A DNA stretch of 64,000 nt, taken from assembly GCA_964017065.1 (NCBI GenBank), contig OZ024788.1, positions 11,303,792 to 11,367,791 on the forward strand, read 5' to 3'. Position numbers and translations under genes: made by a program. Origin of the DNA: Haliclona indistincta. Lineage: Eukaryota > Porifera > Demospongiae > Haplosclerida > Chalinidae. The notes beneath the pieces were generated by a model. The model had not been told where the DNA came from, ran no database searches, and was given only the letters and a program-made list of their open reading frames with translations. The stretch's first letter is position 1. Each line of letters starts with the position of its first letter. Positions 10,838 through 21,572 of this stretch are shown in pieces.

Positions 10838-10995
10838 AGGGAGGCACGGTAGTGCCTCCCTAATAACCTATGTAGGGATGGGCAAGAAAACAAAATGGCG
10901 GCTGCATACATGTAGCGTTCAAACGCCGATATTTCACCTGGTGGTAAATTTTGTACGTCTAAAGACACTTAGATCTGCTCTCTGGCGTTGCCCGG
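10838..10995 (-). repeat. Solo tail of composite element X, inverted
   Basis: Reverse complement of the last 150 bp of the element at 36398-37550: the terminal hairpin (here TTAGGGAGGCAC-GTGCCTCCCTAA), then CATCCCTACATAG and GCCGCCATTTTGTTTTC. Only the 3' end of the element is present. Confidence 0.8.
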
Positions 10996-11280
10996 CCATC
11001 CTCACATAGTCATAACATTGCTCAAAATTGTCACCAAATTGTCATCAATATAATTTTATATGACAAATGTGCAGAGTGCTAGCTTAATAGTTGAGAGGAA
11101 TGCATGTAGACCTGCTGTGTGGACCAGGTAACAATCAGCAGAAAGATTGTGGTGATTCTTAAGTCAGTAAAACTGTAGTCAAGCACATTAATTTTGGAGT
11201 GCTGCACTCCATAGTTCAATTGGCAGCTATTCGGTGAAACATTACTGAAACTTAATAAATTGTTTTGTGTACATTCTGCT
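10996..11280. other. Intergenic, nothing recognised
   Basis: No supportable gene or repeat end seen. Confidence 0.4.
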
Positions 11281-11605
11281 TGCTGTGCCGGAAATATCTA
11301 AAATATCACAACTAGACAACCCCACCTTTTTTGGTTGACAATGGAGTGGAAGAAAACCAAATTCCTATGCGAGCCAAATATTGTCCTATCTCCTCACAGA
11401 TCCCTACTTGCTACAATACTGTTTGCGATTCAGAATAAACTTGTCAAAATTAATAGTAGTGCATGAGTTGTAGTGAACAGCTATATAGGCTAGCATCATT
11501 TTAATAACCATTAGTTTTAAACTTCACTGTTTGCTATAATATGTCAGTATGTCCCGAGTGTCGCGAACAAGACGCTCTCACAGACGCACGTTTGATAGGC
11601 ATGCG
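11281..11605 (+). pseudogene. TRAF RING fragments
   Basis: Two blocks. About 11338-11425 begins with the ATGGAGTGGAAGAAAAC motif and resembles the start of the RING. About 11545-11600 matches the end of the RING of the gene at 1288 (CPEC-EHDALTDARL). The part between them is missing. Confidence 0.65.
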
Positions 11606-11642
11606 CTTATTATGCCGGAATAATTTTGAGAATACGTAATAG

Positions 11643-12203
11643 CAGGAGCGCATAATGAGAGTGAGCGCGGTAAGAAGGCAGGAGCGGGACACTCCCACGC
11701 ACTTGATTAAAAATTGCACCTCCACACATGATGGCCGTGTTTCTAAAGATAGACTTGTGATGGCCGACGGTACGCGTATACGTACAGTTTCGTATTGGAT
11801 GGACTCTGGCCTTCTAGAAGGTAAGAAGCAGCTTTCCACTATCCCAGGACAATCATGCTTGTTCGCTAGCTCGAGTAGATACTGTTAAAGCAAGAAACGA
11901 GTCGAATTCGTGATGGTGGACCGTCATGCTGTTTCTCTACAGCTGGTATACGAGCATGCACATGGAGATCGTCTGCGCATCATCGCGGGTGTAGAAAGCT
12001 TCTACGAGCTGTTGCTTACCTCAAGGAGCCTCTAACTGCCAAGTTCCATCCAATACGAAACTGTACGTACGCGTACCGTCGGCCATCACAAGTCTATCTT
12101 TAGAAACACGGCCATCATGTGTGGAGGTGCAATTTTTAATCAAGTGCGTGGGAGTGTCCCGCTCCTGCCTTCTTACCGCGCTCACTCTCATTATGCGCTC
12201 CTG
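11643..12203. mobile_element. 561-bp element with 155-bp terminal inverted repeats and 7-bp target duplication
   Basis: The arms 11643-11798 and 12047-12203 are near-perfect inverse copies beginning CAGGAGCGCATAATGAGAGT. GTAATAG occurs on both sides (11636-11642 and 12204-12210). The interior of about 250 bp encodes nothing recognisable. Ends starting CAG and a duplication of 7-8 bp resemble hAT elements; the long arms resemble Mutator-like MITEs. Superfamily is undecided. Confidence 0.8.
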
Positions 12204-12289
12204 GTAATAGGCAATGAAAAGAATTTGAGAATATTCTGGAATAATTGGTCAAATTTTGATCTACGTCAAGAACAAGCGCTAAGTCAACT

Positions 12290-13131
12290 ATGGCAGCTAA
12301 AACTGTCTCAGTAGAAGCAGCAATAGAAGAGTTGACGGGGCCCATGAGAGAGAATGGTGACGCCGATTACGAACTGTCTCTGAGTGATAGCGAAGAGGAA
12401 ACCAGTGCAAACGATATGAATCATCAGACGATCAAACAGGATCAGAGAATCATGTTGCTACCCGCAATGCAACGCCAACAGCTGTTAAACAAGCTGCAGC
12501 ACCTAGTATTCTTACCATGCTACGTCCTCCAAGCCCTTCTCAACTTTCAAGGAAACGGACAATCGATCGTAATCCGCCTCCCAATTAGGGAAAGAAGCGG
12601 GCCAAAGGTTCCAATCCTAACAGTGATCCAAAATCAATCAAGCCTGAACATCGAGTCAAGGATGCACGGTATGCTAAAGAATGTTTAACTGTCTCTAATA
12701 CAAGAAGTTATTTTGTCGTGCCTGCCGAGAAGAGATCTCAGTTAAAACCAGCGTTATCAACAACCACATCAAATCAGCTAAGCATACCTCCAATAAAAGT
12801 TAAGCTTGAAAAAAGGCAAAGAAATGATGTAGAAATTGTGGAGGCAATGAAGGTTTATGACAGGGCTGAAAATCCTATTTGTGAAACATTGCCCGAAGCC
12901 CATCGTTTGTATCGCTTAAAAGTTGTTCGTACATTCTTGCTGGCTGGAGTGCCTTTAACTAAATTAAATATGTTCAAGGATTTGCTTGAAGAATACGCAT
13001 ATCGTTTAACCGATCGCCGGCATATGTCAGACATGATTCCATTTATTCTCCAACAAGAAAAAGACCTAGTAAAAAGAGAAATGAATGGCAAGCATGTTTC
13101 TATCGTATTTGATGGAACAAGTGTTGCATTG
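12290..13131 (+). pseudogene. hAT-like (BED/C2H2 zinc-finger) transposase N-terminal remnant
   Basis: Coding sequence is split over three frames. The first is an acidic N-terminus from 12290. Near 12711-12795 in another frame there is a C-x2-C-...-H-x4-H finger (FCRAC ... NNHIKSAKH). From about 12800 a third frame reads on to VSIVFDGTS, the kind of block that precedes the first catalytic Asp of hAT transposases. The gene stops abruptly at about 13131, where the lectin promoter block begins. Frameshifts and truncation make it dead. The superfamily call rests on the finger plus the FDGTS context. Confidence 0.55.
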
Positions 13132-13180
13132 AAATTCCAATAGAATTATACCAACTGATACAGTATATAAGCAGCTCAGC
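13131..13180 (+). promoter_or_regulatory. Conserved lectin promoter, copy 3
   Basis: ATTCCAATAGAATTATACC and TATATAAG at 13164-13171, 79 bases before the ATG at 13243. The block is fused to the truncated transposase. Confidence 0.8.
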
Positions 13181-13242
13181 ATCACTAGGTCAAGACACCA
13201 ATGATCACAAGTAACTCAGGAAATCCATAGAATCTCGAAAGA

Positions 13243-13988
13243 ATGGCTTTTCTTGTTCTTCTTGCTGTCCTTGGTGTTATAGGCACCTCAATGTCGTCTC
13301 CTGTTACTTTTCCTACAGAGGATCAATTGTCTAGTATCTTTTTAAAGCTAGTCTGGAGTCAGGAAGAAATCGTGAGAGCATTGAGCGTGAGAGAAAATGT
13401 GACCTTCAGCAGTGATGTCAGAATGACAAGGTGCTGAAAATATAGATACAGCAACAATAATAAATGTCTGTTTTATTATTATAGTGCTTGTTCTGAAACT
13501 GGCACATTTGGTGGAGGAGGTGGTAGACCATTCAATGATCCTTGTGAATCATCAACCAGGATTAATAGGATCGTGGTTTCTACTGGTACAGTGAGGTACA
13601 CCTGTTCTGATTATAATTGTCTCCAATCACTTGAAGTAACATACAGGTATGGGGTAGAGATATAGTTTGTACCTCACTCTATTCTTATCTAGTAATGGTG
13701 AAAAGAAATTCCACGGGCAGAGGTATAATTCCGGTTCAACCACCTCTATTGTTGATCTTTCTGATTATGATTTGGTTGTCTTGGCTGGGAGGTTTGGATC
13801 TATCATTGACCAAATAGCATTCGTTGGAATAAACAGTAATTCTAAAAAACCACAGTCATGTATTTGGACCATACGGTGGTAATGGAGGAGCACCTGCTTT
13901 CTTGATAGGAAGGCTGATAAAGTCATTCTATGGTGGTGAAGGAGCTGCAATTGATCGAATTGGAGGCAGAGGATTGCCAATCATCTAA
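13243..13988 (+). pseudogene. Jacalin-like lectin copy 3 with one frameshift
   Basis: Exons 13243-13430, 13485-13646 and 13693-13988 keep all splice borders and the same phases as the intact copy. The leader, the GGGGGRPFND block and the FYGGEGAAIDRIGG end are all present. In exon 3, between the AFVGI block and FGPYGG (about 13845-13860, beside a run of A), the frame shifts by one base. As written, translation ends at 13882 and loses the last beta strands. Either a recent loss-of-function mutation or a homopolymer sequencing error. Otherwise it is the best-preserved sister of the gene at 9879. Confidence 0.8.
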
Positions 13989-14217
13989 TAACCTGCTGTA
14001 TTATAGCTGGTGTTGTCTACTAGTAGTTACTTATTCTAAGTATAGCTATTAATACTTATTATCCAGACTGAGTTCTGTGAGTAATAATTGAGTAAAGTGG
14101 TTAATAGTCTAAACTACATCAATAGCAGAAGCTATGTATAAGTATTAATAATTATATATAATGGCTCTCCTATGCCTCAAATTTGATAGCTACAATGTTT
14201 GAGTAGTAATACCATGG

Positions 14218-14784
14218 AATGCAAATGTGTACTTAATTAGGTTCACCACCGTATGACCCAAATACATTCATATTTCCATAGCGCTATGTTACGAAGATCC
14301 AAGATCCAATTTATGACAAGAGAGGTCAATGGTAATGGTAGTACCTGTTCCAACCCCATGCAACCTTTCACGACCATCACTAGATGATAAGAATAGAGTT
14401 TTAAGAATAACAAACTAAAGCTCGTGCGTACATGCCAGCTAACCCTCAATTTTTTATGAGGGAATGATCACAGCCACTCACTGAACCAGTAGTAACCCTG
14501 ATCGTCTTCATCTTAATCGTGGTGGTATAGGGTCACAAGGATCGTTGAAAATGATTGAGCATGTGGATGCCCTTCACCAATTAGGCCAAGTTCAACACAA
14601 GAAAAACTGTATAAATACTGTGAATTGCTATCATTAACAGCATAACTATGATTATTTTTTGTTCAGCGCCTTGTCACTATTGCATTATTCTCGCAATATC
14701 CAGCCTAACTATATTATTCTAGACAATTGTGGGAGGAGAGGACATTGAGGTGCCTATATCGCTGAGGACAGCAAGAAGAACCAT
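14218..14784 (-). pseudogene. Jacalin-like lectin copy, opposite strand, decayed
   Basis: On the minus strand an ATG at 14784 starts a shortened leader (MVLLAVLSDIGTSMSS) that meets a stop after about 22 codons. The remains of exon 2 (near 14500-14600) and exon 3 (near 14220-14390, GRERLHG and TITIDLS) follow with stops. A diverged promoter with TATAAAAGCAGC lies upstream near 14865-14880. This is an inverted member of the cluster. Confidence 0.75.
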
Positions 14785-14929
14785 TCTTAAGATACTGCAT
14801 GCAGCAGCTGTAAAATCCTTTAGTCGCTAGTAATTGTTGCTTGTCGTCTTGAGCTAGTGATGTGAGCTGCTTTTATACAGTTATCTTATCATCATATCAG
14901 TTGGTAGTCCTCAATGTAACTCAATAAAT

Positions 14930-15596
14930 TTAGGAAGCCGTAATTTTTAGTATGATATAGTGTTGATTAGACACGCTGACTCCTTCTCAGTGGATCAGAC
15001 ATGCAGTGCTCAGTTGTGCTTCATAACCTCTTTCAGTAGACGATAACAATTAATGATTTATGATTTGTGGTTGACAGGTCCGGTCTGTAAGGAATACCAT
15101 ACTATTTTGCAGTAGAATTTTTTTTGTGCATTACAGACTATTCGGTAAAATTTTATCAGCAAACAAGATATAGCCCAATATCGCTGATTCACATCTTGCG
15201 CATTCGCGAAAATTTCTTGCTATAATTAAGGTATGTTTTACCTCAGTGTTTGTCAAAAGCCATAAGCTTCTATTGGCCTCCTAGCTATGACTAATCCTGG
15301 ATGATACTTATTATCTATGGTTGAATCACTTTGGAACTATGAATACCTGCATGTTGTGAGTCAGATTTAGTGGATGTGCAATAAATTGACTAAATAAAAT
15401 GTATGAATGCAGAATTTGTAAGGCTCGCACTCACGCCCTGATGGCTATGAGGATAATTACAGCTACCTATAAGCTTAATATGCGTCAGCAATTAATTGAG
15501 CACCTGTGATGCATGATATACTGATATACATTCTTTGTAGCCAAATTTCGGCTACTATAATAAAGGAATCAAGCACCTGATTCAATAGTGTTACAT
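14930..15596. repeat. Duplicated lectin-flank sequence
   Basis: Contains the GTGCTCAGTT / TTTCAGTAGA / TTATCAGCAAAC blocks shared with 7920-8200 and 17200-17460, then the lectin upstream segment (15290-15590) with one ancestral minisatellite-like unit. No gene. Confidence 0.65.
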
Positions 15597-15645
15597 TGAA
15601 ATTCCAATAGAATTATACCAACTGATATGGTATATAAGCAGCTCA
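15597..15645 (+). promoter_or_regulatory. Conserved lectin promoter, copy 4
   Basis: ATTCCAATAGAATTATACC and TATATAAG at 15631-15638, 79 bases before the ATG at 15717. Confidence 0.75.
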
Positions 15646-15716
15646 CTCAGCATCACTTGCTCAAGACACCACTAAGGATCACAAGTGACTCAGGGAATCC
15701 ATAGAATCTCGAAAGG

Positions 15717-16070
15717 ATGGCTGTTGTTCTTCATCTTGCTGTCCTTGGTGTTATAGGCACCTCAATGTCGTCTCCTGTTACTTTTCCTACGGAGGATCCA
15801 TTGTCTAGTATATTTTCTAAGGTAGGCTGCAGTCAGGACGAAATCGTGAGAGCATTATCCAATGAAAATGTGACCTAAGTAATGCCAGAATGACAAGGAG
15901 CTGGAAATGATACAGTAACCTAACTCTCTGTTTTATAGTAATATAGTACTTGTTCTGAAACATTTGGTGGAGGAGGTGGTAGACCATTCAATGATCCTTG
16001 TGAATCATCAACCAGGCTTAATAGGATCGTGATTTCTACTGGTGAAGTGATTCACACCTGTTCTAACAAT
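15717..16070 (+). pseudogene. Jacalin-like lectin copy 4 (dead)
   Basis: Exon 1 from the ATG at 15717 has an extra codon in the leader and meets a stop at the VT-stop position near 15877. Exon 2 (about 15949-16062) has lost the codons before the Gly-rich block. It then runs straight into the ATGGAGTGGAAGAAAAC block of TRAF debris at the same point as copy 1. The shared breakpoint shows that copies 1 and 4 descend from one already chimeric unit. Confidence 0.8.
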
Positions 16071-16850
16071 GGAGTGGAAGAAAACCAATTCTGCTCTGAA
16101 CGGGTTGTAGGTCAGCAATGGAGGACCACATACTGCACTGCAGCAAGCGATGATCGGCGCATGCGCGCGAGGGTTACGCGTATTAACCCTCGCGAGGGTT
16201 ACGGTACTTGCCGTTTTCGTTCATTCTGTCCATCGAGCTACGAAGATCAGTCTACGCATCGTCAAGGTTATGAACATGATAAGCAATACAATGGCTTGCA
16301 ATGTGACCCGTGGATTTTGCTAAAGTTGTTTCGTTCTTGAATTATGGTTGGCCGAGTCACCTTGACTGCCATCCTAGACTTCTCTGACAACAAAACCCCC
16401 ATAGTTGACTACCTAGGTACTTGCAGATTTTATCTAAACTGCTGGACAGCTCTGACGGTGGGTAGATATCAAAGCCTACATGTACTATAGCTAGCAGGTT
16501 GGCGCTATCGCTGGTCTATACCATGACCTAACACTATATACAATGTGCATCACACGCCGAGGGTTTTGTGAAATCTGTTCTTCGTTCGTTCATTCATTCT
16601 GTCCAATGAGCTTCAGAGACAGTCGCTCACTTATGAAACTATGAGTGAAGGTATGAACAGGCTTACGTAGTACGACAATGGCAAGTTGCAATTTGACACG
16701 TGGATTTTGCTAAAGTGCTTTCGTTCTTGAGTGCCACCGAGGTTTTTGTGAAATCTTTTCATTTATGATTATGAGCATTGTGGCTATTTTAAATATTTCG
16801 ACTGTACAGCATTACCCAGTGTGTGAACAGTAAACCAAATTTGGGATGTT
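16071..16850. repeat. Segmental duplication with TRAF debris, copy B
   Basis: Partner of 5936-6681. Includes TRAF remnants at 16105-16155 and 16755-16835. A GC-rich insertion with a CGCGAGGGTTACG inverted motif lies at 16150-16205. The open frame at 16029-16340 crosses these unrelated pieces and is not a gene. Confidence 0.7.
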
Positions 16851-16889
16851 ATTGAGGGAAAGTGGTCATCGCCCATTGTCACTTAATAA

Positions 16890-18300
16890 CATTATAACAT
16901 TCCAATTTTGCTGATAACGATTGATACAAGACACAGTCACTGGGTCGTCTAGAGCAGGTTAATGTGCTGTAATCCTGCATCGCTGTGTTGTTGACGTCAC
17001 GAATTTAGTAGCCGGAATTTGGCTACAAAGTTATGTAGATCAGTATATAGATCATGCTTCGAAGATGCTCAATTAAATACTGACACTCGTGGGTAGCTAT
17101 CCTGGCAATTCTTTATGTCAAGTCATTCAAGCCTTCTTATAACCATTATTAACTGAAAATTTTCAGAGTGATTGATTTTAGCCGTAATCTTTATTATGTT
17201 GGACTTGCTGGCTCCTTTGTGGATCAGACATGCAGTGCTCAGTTCTGCTTCAGAATTTTCTTTCAGTAGCAATCAACAACCACTCTGAAGAAAGTGCACA
17301 TGATTAATGATTTAGTTGTCAGATCTGTAAGGAATACCGTATATTCTCTGTAGAAATGTTTTGTGAATTACATGCGAAAATTTTATCCACGAATGTACTT
17401 GACAAAGATAGTCCAATAGCGCTTATTCAAATCTCGCGAAAATTTCCCGCTGTATGATATGCATTAGCTAGGCTGTGTTTGTCAACAGCCATAAGCTCCT
17501 ATAGGCTTGCTAGCTATGAAAAATCCAGGATGATACTTATTGGTTGAATCACTCTGGTATATTGAAGACCTGCATGCAACCGATGAATATACAGGGAAAT
17601 ACATGTATATTTCCCTGAAGGTGCCTTTGATCTTTGAGGCTGCTATGCATGGTACAAGAGGATATTATAGCTACCTGTAAGTTTAGTAAGTGTCAGTAAT
17701 TAATTGAGCATCTCAATGTAACACCATTAAATCATGTGCTTGATTCCTTATTAGTAGCCGTCACTAGCCGGAATTTGGCTACTGTACAAAGTTATGTAGA
17801 TCAATAGATCATGCTTTATATAGATGCTCAATTAATTACTGACACTTGTGGTTAGCTATCCTGGTATAGTCAATTCTTCATGTCAAGTCATTCAAGCCTA
17901 CTTATAAACATTATTATAAATTTCAAGTGATAAATTTTAGCCTTAATTTTACTATGATAGTTTTGATTAGACTTGCTGACTTCTTTGTGGATCAGACGTT
18001 CAGTGCTCAGTTCTGCTTCGGAACCTCTTTCAGTAGAAATCAATAGCCATGCACTCTGGAGAAGGTGGACAATGAATGATTGTATTATTTCGCAGCAGAA
18101 AGTTTTTGCAAATTACAGACTATTTGTGAAAATTTTATCCACGAACTATGTAGTTGACAAAAATTAATAGCTAATATTCATCTTGCACAATAACGAAAAT
18201 TTCTTCTGCGAAAATCTCCTGCTGTACGGTATGTGTTTGTCAATAGCCATACATGTAAGCTCCTATAGGCTTGCTATCTACGACTAATTTTTTTCCATAC
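16890..18300. repeat. Two further copies of the lectin-flank unit
   Basis: 17030-17470 and 17760-18240 repeat each other and 7730-8200, with a CAGGGAAATACATG hairpin between them (17590-17625). No coding sequence. Confidence 0.65.
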
Positions 18301-18611
18301 CTGTTGGCAGCGAAATTGCTCGTTTGAGGCAGCTAAGAAGTGACTGGTTGCCTCATTGTACTTATTAGTCAACGAAGATTACCCTAGATGCTCTATGCCT
18401 TCGATGAATCTGAGCATACTGCACTACTGCCATATTGATCATGTGCTCAACGGCGCGCTTGTCATGTGAATTTGCATTTGAATTGAAAATAAGGCGATCT
18501 GACTGGTCATTTCCATTTTTGAGAATGAAACGTCACTAAGACCGAGAAAAGTCGAGCTGTTTGCCAGACCCTCTCGGAAGTCGGAAGCATAGCGGAAGAG
18601 GTGTGGTCTGG
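18301..18611. other. Intergenic, no gene
   Basis: Near 18590-18625, read on the minus strand, lies TAGTCTCGTTCCCAGACC, the same end as at 49460 and 58736. No second end was found. Confidence 0.45.
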
Positions 18612-18846
18612 GAACGAGACTATACTTCGTGTCTCCAGGTGAGGCGTCATCTTGCCATGCCACTAGCAACTGCTTTTATAGTCTTTAATAGTAGACTAAT
18701 TGTAAGCGCTTACCTCTTAGGATAGCCCTAGGTAGTTAAAATACCACTGATGTCGTCAACAGACAAGATATACGTGAATTATTGTTTTTAGCCTAAGTGT
18801 AGTCGCCATCTTGTTTTCTGCATATGCCACTACCACGTGGCATAAT
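18612..18846. repeat. Dispersed repeat R, copy 2
   Basis: Partner of 4340-4576, same orientation. Confidence 0.75.
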
Positions 18847-19718
18847 TTGGCAGGTGCAGATGAAGCGTTTTTTTGACCAACACTGAACATAGCTGTTATA
18901 TGCACCAACAAACATGGGTGTCATTGCAAAATCGACAATGATTTTGGATATCAAAGTGTTTTTCTTAAAATTAGAAAAAATAATGCAGAAAAATCTTTGT
19001 CAGCACCTAGAAGTGGCTTATAAATCCGTGTTCACTCTAAAGTTGATTTATGATGCACATTAGCAATCGTCACTATCAATGTGAATTGAATGCGCATGAG
19101 GAGCGCTCACACTAGACTCTGGAAACGCAATTAGAACGCCATTTAAGTCGCATGCCAGCTCATGCGTTGCCATAGCTGTACCCGCTATACTGCTTCCACA
19201 GCATCACTTATGGACAAAAAACACTGCCAGAGGACGAATACACGAGCGTCGAGAACAAAGAGACCGTCGATCGTCTGCCCAGCAGCAATTTTTTGAAGAC
19301 ATGTATTAATTCATTATTAATGACTTCTTGTAGTGCCCACGCAATTCAGATTGAATCTACATAGTGGATTGGCTCAATTCTCATTCGATACGCATTAGTG
19401 TGAACGCAACCAATTCACATTCAATGTGCATTGAATTCAGTTTCAAGTGCTGGTGTGAACAGGCCGTCAAGAGTCAAATCTCAGCTGGCAACCTTTGCTG
19501 CATGGTTAGCCAGGAGAGATTATTGGATAGAAAATGCGTATCCGTACAATGTCGATTATTCTTTGGTGTAGAATATTGTGCCACGTTTGAAGCTGCATTA
19601 TACATTAAGATACACTCGATGATGCATCAGAGCGAGTTTCACATTGCTAGCATTGCTCTTCCACAAGCTGCAGATAAAGTTGCTCATTAATATTCATAGA
19701 ACTGGGTATACTGCCACC
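18847..19718. other. Gene-free; partly self-inverted sequence
   Basis: Short inverted blocks (ATCAATGTGAATTGAATG near 19075 and CAATGTGCATTGAATTC near 19420) suggest an old MITE. The frame at 19364-19690 shows no recognisable domain. Confidence 0.4.
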
Positions 19719-19722
19719 TTAA

Positions 19723-20366
19723 GGTTACGGGATACTTACGCCCACGCACGCACAAGCAGGAAAAGTTGTCCGGAAAAAACGCTAGTAGTATTGCGCGTGT
19801 AGCTTTAGTTGAAATCAGCTTGGCTTTTCCAGTCGAAGCCAAGACTTTGCTTAGCTCTCTGCAAAAGAAGTAGCCAGGTGCGTTATGAGAGAGCTAGACT
19901 AGGTGCACGAAGCAACGTAGCGTCTTCTCAGCTAAAAAATCAAAAATCTCGACTTTGGCTCGCAGCAGCACGGCTAGACTAGGTGTGCAACTAGACATAT
20001 TAGTTATCTAGTGACTGACGTAGAGCTTTCATAACATTTATTCTCCATAGCAAAATGATGATACTTTATGGTAGCTCATCGGTTAAAATATAGCGTAGTA
20101 AGAATGTATAGATGAGAATTTTAGCGCAGTATCGGCAGGAAGCCAAAATGTCTCTACGTCAGTCACTTTTTACATCTTTTAGGCTTTTAATTCTGGCAAG
20201 AACAAAGTCATAGCAGTTCTGCACACGCTTATTTTTGATTTTTAAGATGCCAACTGCTAGCTGGCGCTTGCTTGTACCGAACGCTTGTAAAGTTGTCAAT
20301 AAAAAATTGTAAATTGCGCAAAATAAGAATTAAAATTTATACGGTCACCGTAGGTATCCCGTAACC
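19723..20366. mobile_element. TTAA-flanked MITE, 644 bp
   Basis: Bounded by TTAA at 19719-19722 and 20367-20370. Ends are GGTTACGGGATACTTACG and the inverse of GGTTACGGGATACCTACG. There is no open transposase. The target site suggests a piggyBac-type helper. A separate partial end resembling that of the 6686-7375 element lies at about 20838. Confidence 0.8.
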
Positions 20367-20468
20367 TTAACAAATGGAAAAAATCCCTTACAAAAATTCT
20401 GTATGAAATCCCAGTATGATGCCAAATTGTATCATTAGGGCTTAAAATGGTAAAACAACAAACATTGT

Positions 20469-20744
20469 TCAATTGACAATAATTATTGTTACTAGTACCT
20501 GTAGTTTCATTATGGTCTCAGGATCCGTTGACTGAGTCTTATCAATCCCAGTCATCCATAATTCCTCTTCTGCTTGGTGTTGATGACTACTCTTACTCTT
20601 CATCCACTTGCTATTAGTGATAAGTTCACTGAAGTGGTTATAGTCGAACTGCAAGTAATTTTGATATGCTTGTAGGTAGCACTTTACAATAACATCATAC
20701 TGTACCTCTGCTAATGCGGCCAAGTACTTTTCAAACCTTTCCAT
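20469..20744 (-). CDS. Unidentified ORF, possibly a single exon
   Basis: A minus-strand frame of 91 codons with protein-like composition (start MERFEKYLAALAEVQYDV; aromatic-rich, predicted helical). The last codons become a low-complexity VTIIIVN, and a GT at the MKLQ/GT position would serve as a donor, so only about 82 codons may be coding. No family recognised and no partner exon identified. Confidence 0.3.
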   Translation of the reverse strand: MERFEKYLAALAEVQYDVIVKCYLQAYQNYLQFDYNHFSELITNSKWMKSKSSHQHQAEEELWMTGIDKTQSTDPETIMKLQVLVTIIIVN

Positions 20745-21098
20745 GTTGAGAACACCATTGATGTTTATATACCCTGAGTTATGGAATAATAAAAGTTCAT
20801 GTAGTAACCTAGCCCTTTGTAATGTGACTGCAAAAACTTAAGGTGGTGGACGGTGGTGGTGGATAACCAAAAATAATGATATTCATGATTTTCTGTAGAC
20901 TTATTTTCAAGGTAAGACAGCAGTTTTAGCTTTACTTGCATTGTGTTTGGTGCTGTCTAGTGCAAGCAAGAGCTTATAATTAACGAGAGTGTCAAATGTA
21001 GCATACCCTCATGTATAAAGTAACATGACACACACATGAGCTGAATCCTGCTGCTCCATAGGGGCGCATTCAGTGCGGATTGATGGCTGTACTAAGTA
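20745..21098. other. Intergenic, nothing recognised
   Basis: Contains only a partial TTAAGGTGGTGG element end near 20838. Confidence 0.4.
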
Positions 21099-21264
21099 TA
21101 AGTTATTGCACTCGCAAGAGGGCAATAACCTACATTATAGACCGCGGGAAAGTCGAGTTGCCCGAGCAACGGTCGAGGGCGCAGCCCGAGACCGTTCGAG
21201 GGTTACTCGACTTTCCCAAGGTCTATAATGTTGGTTATTGCCCGAGCTGTGCAGTGCAATAACT
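21099..21264. repeat. Foldback palindrome with GGGCGCAGCCC centre
   Basis: The outer arms start with AGTTATTGCACT and end with its inverse. The inner part has ATTATAGACC and AAAGTCGAGT with inverses. The core GGTCGAGGGCGCAGCCCGAGACC resembles that of 8200-8332. A partial third arm lies at 21385-21415. Confidence 0.8.
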
Positions 21265-21572
21265 GACTTATATTATAGCCCATCATACTCGCCATCGCCA
21301 TCCTGTACTCGAAGGCAATCTGCACCAAAATGTTTAAATGTGGACGCTGCGTCAATACTTGTTGCCATAGCTAAGTTACGCGCGGTCAATAACCTACATT
21401 ATAGACCGCTAATAGAGCAACCTGATTGGTCAGAGATGACGTACTATAATATAACACAAGTTCAATGATGATGTCTGGTGCTTGGCCACGTCCCCTCACA
21501 AACGCAAGAAGATGGCATAATTATACTAACAAATTACGGACACATTTACGGCGATTTCTCACGCATTACTTT

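Noticed and set aside
11655..11888. Open frames in both arms of the 11643-12203 element
   Set aside because: Mirror reading of inverted repeats without a recognisable domain.
16029..16340. 103-codon plus-strand frame after lectin copy 4
   Set aside because: It crosses the lectin exon, TRAF debris and an insertion; the pieces belong to different ancestors.
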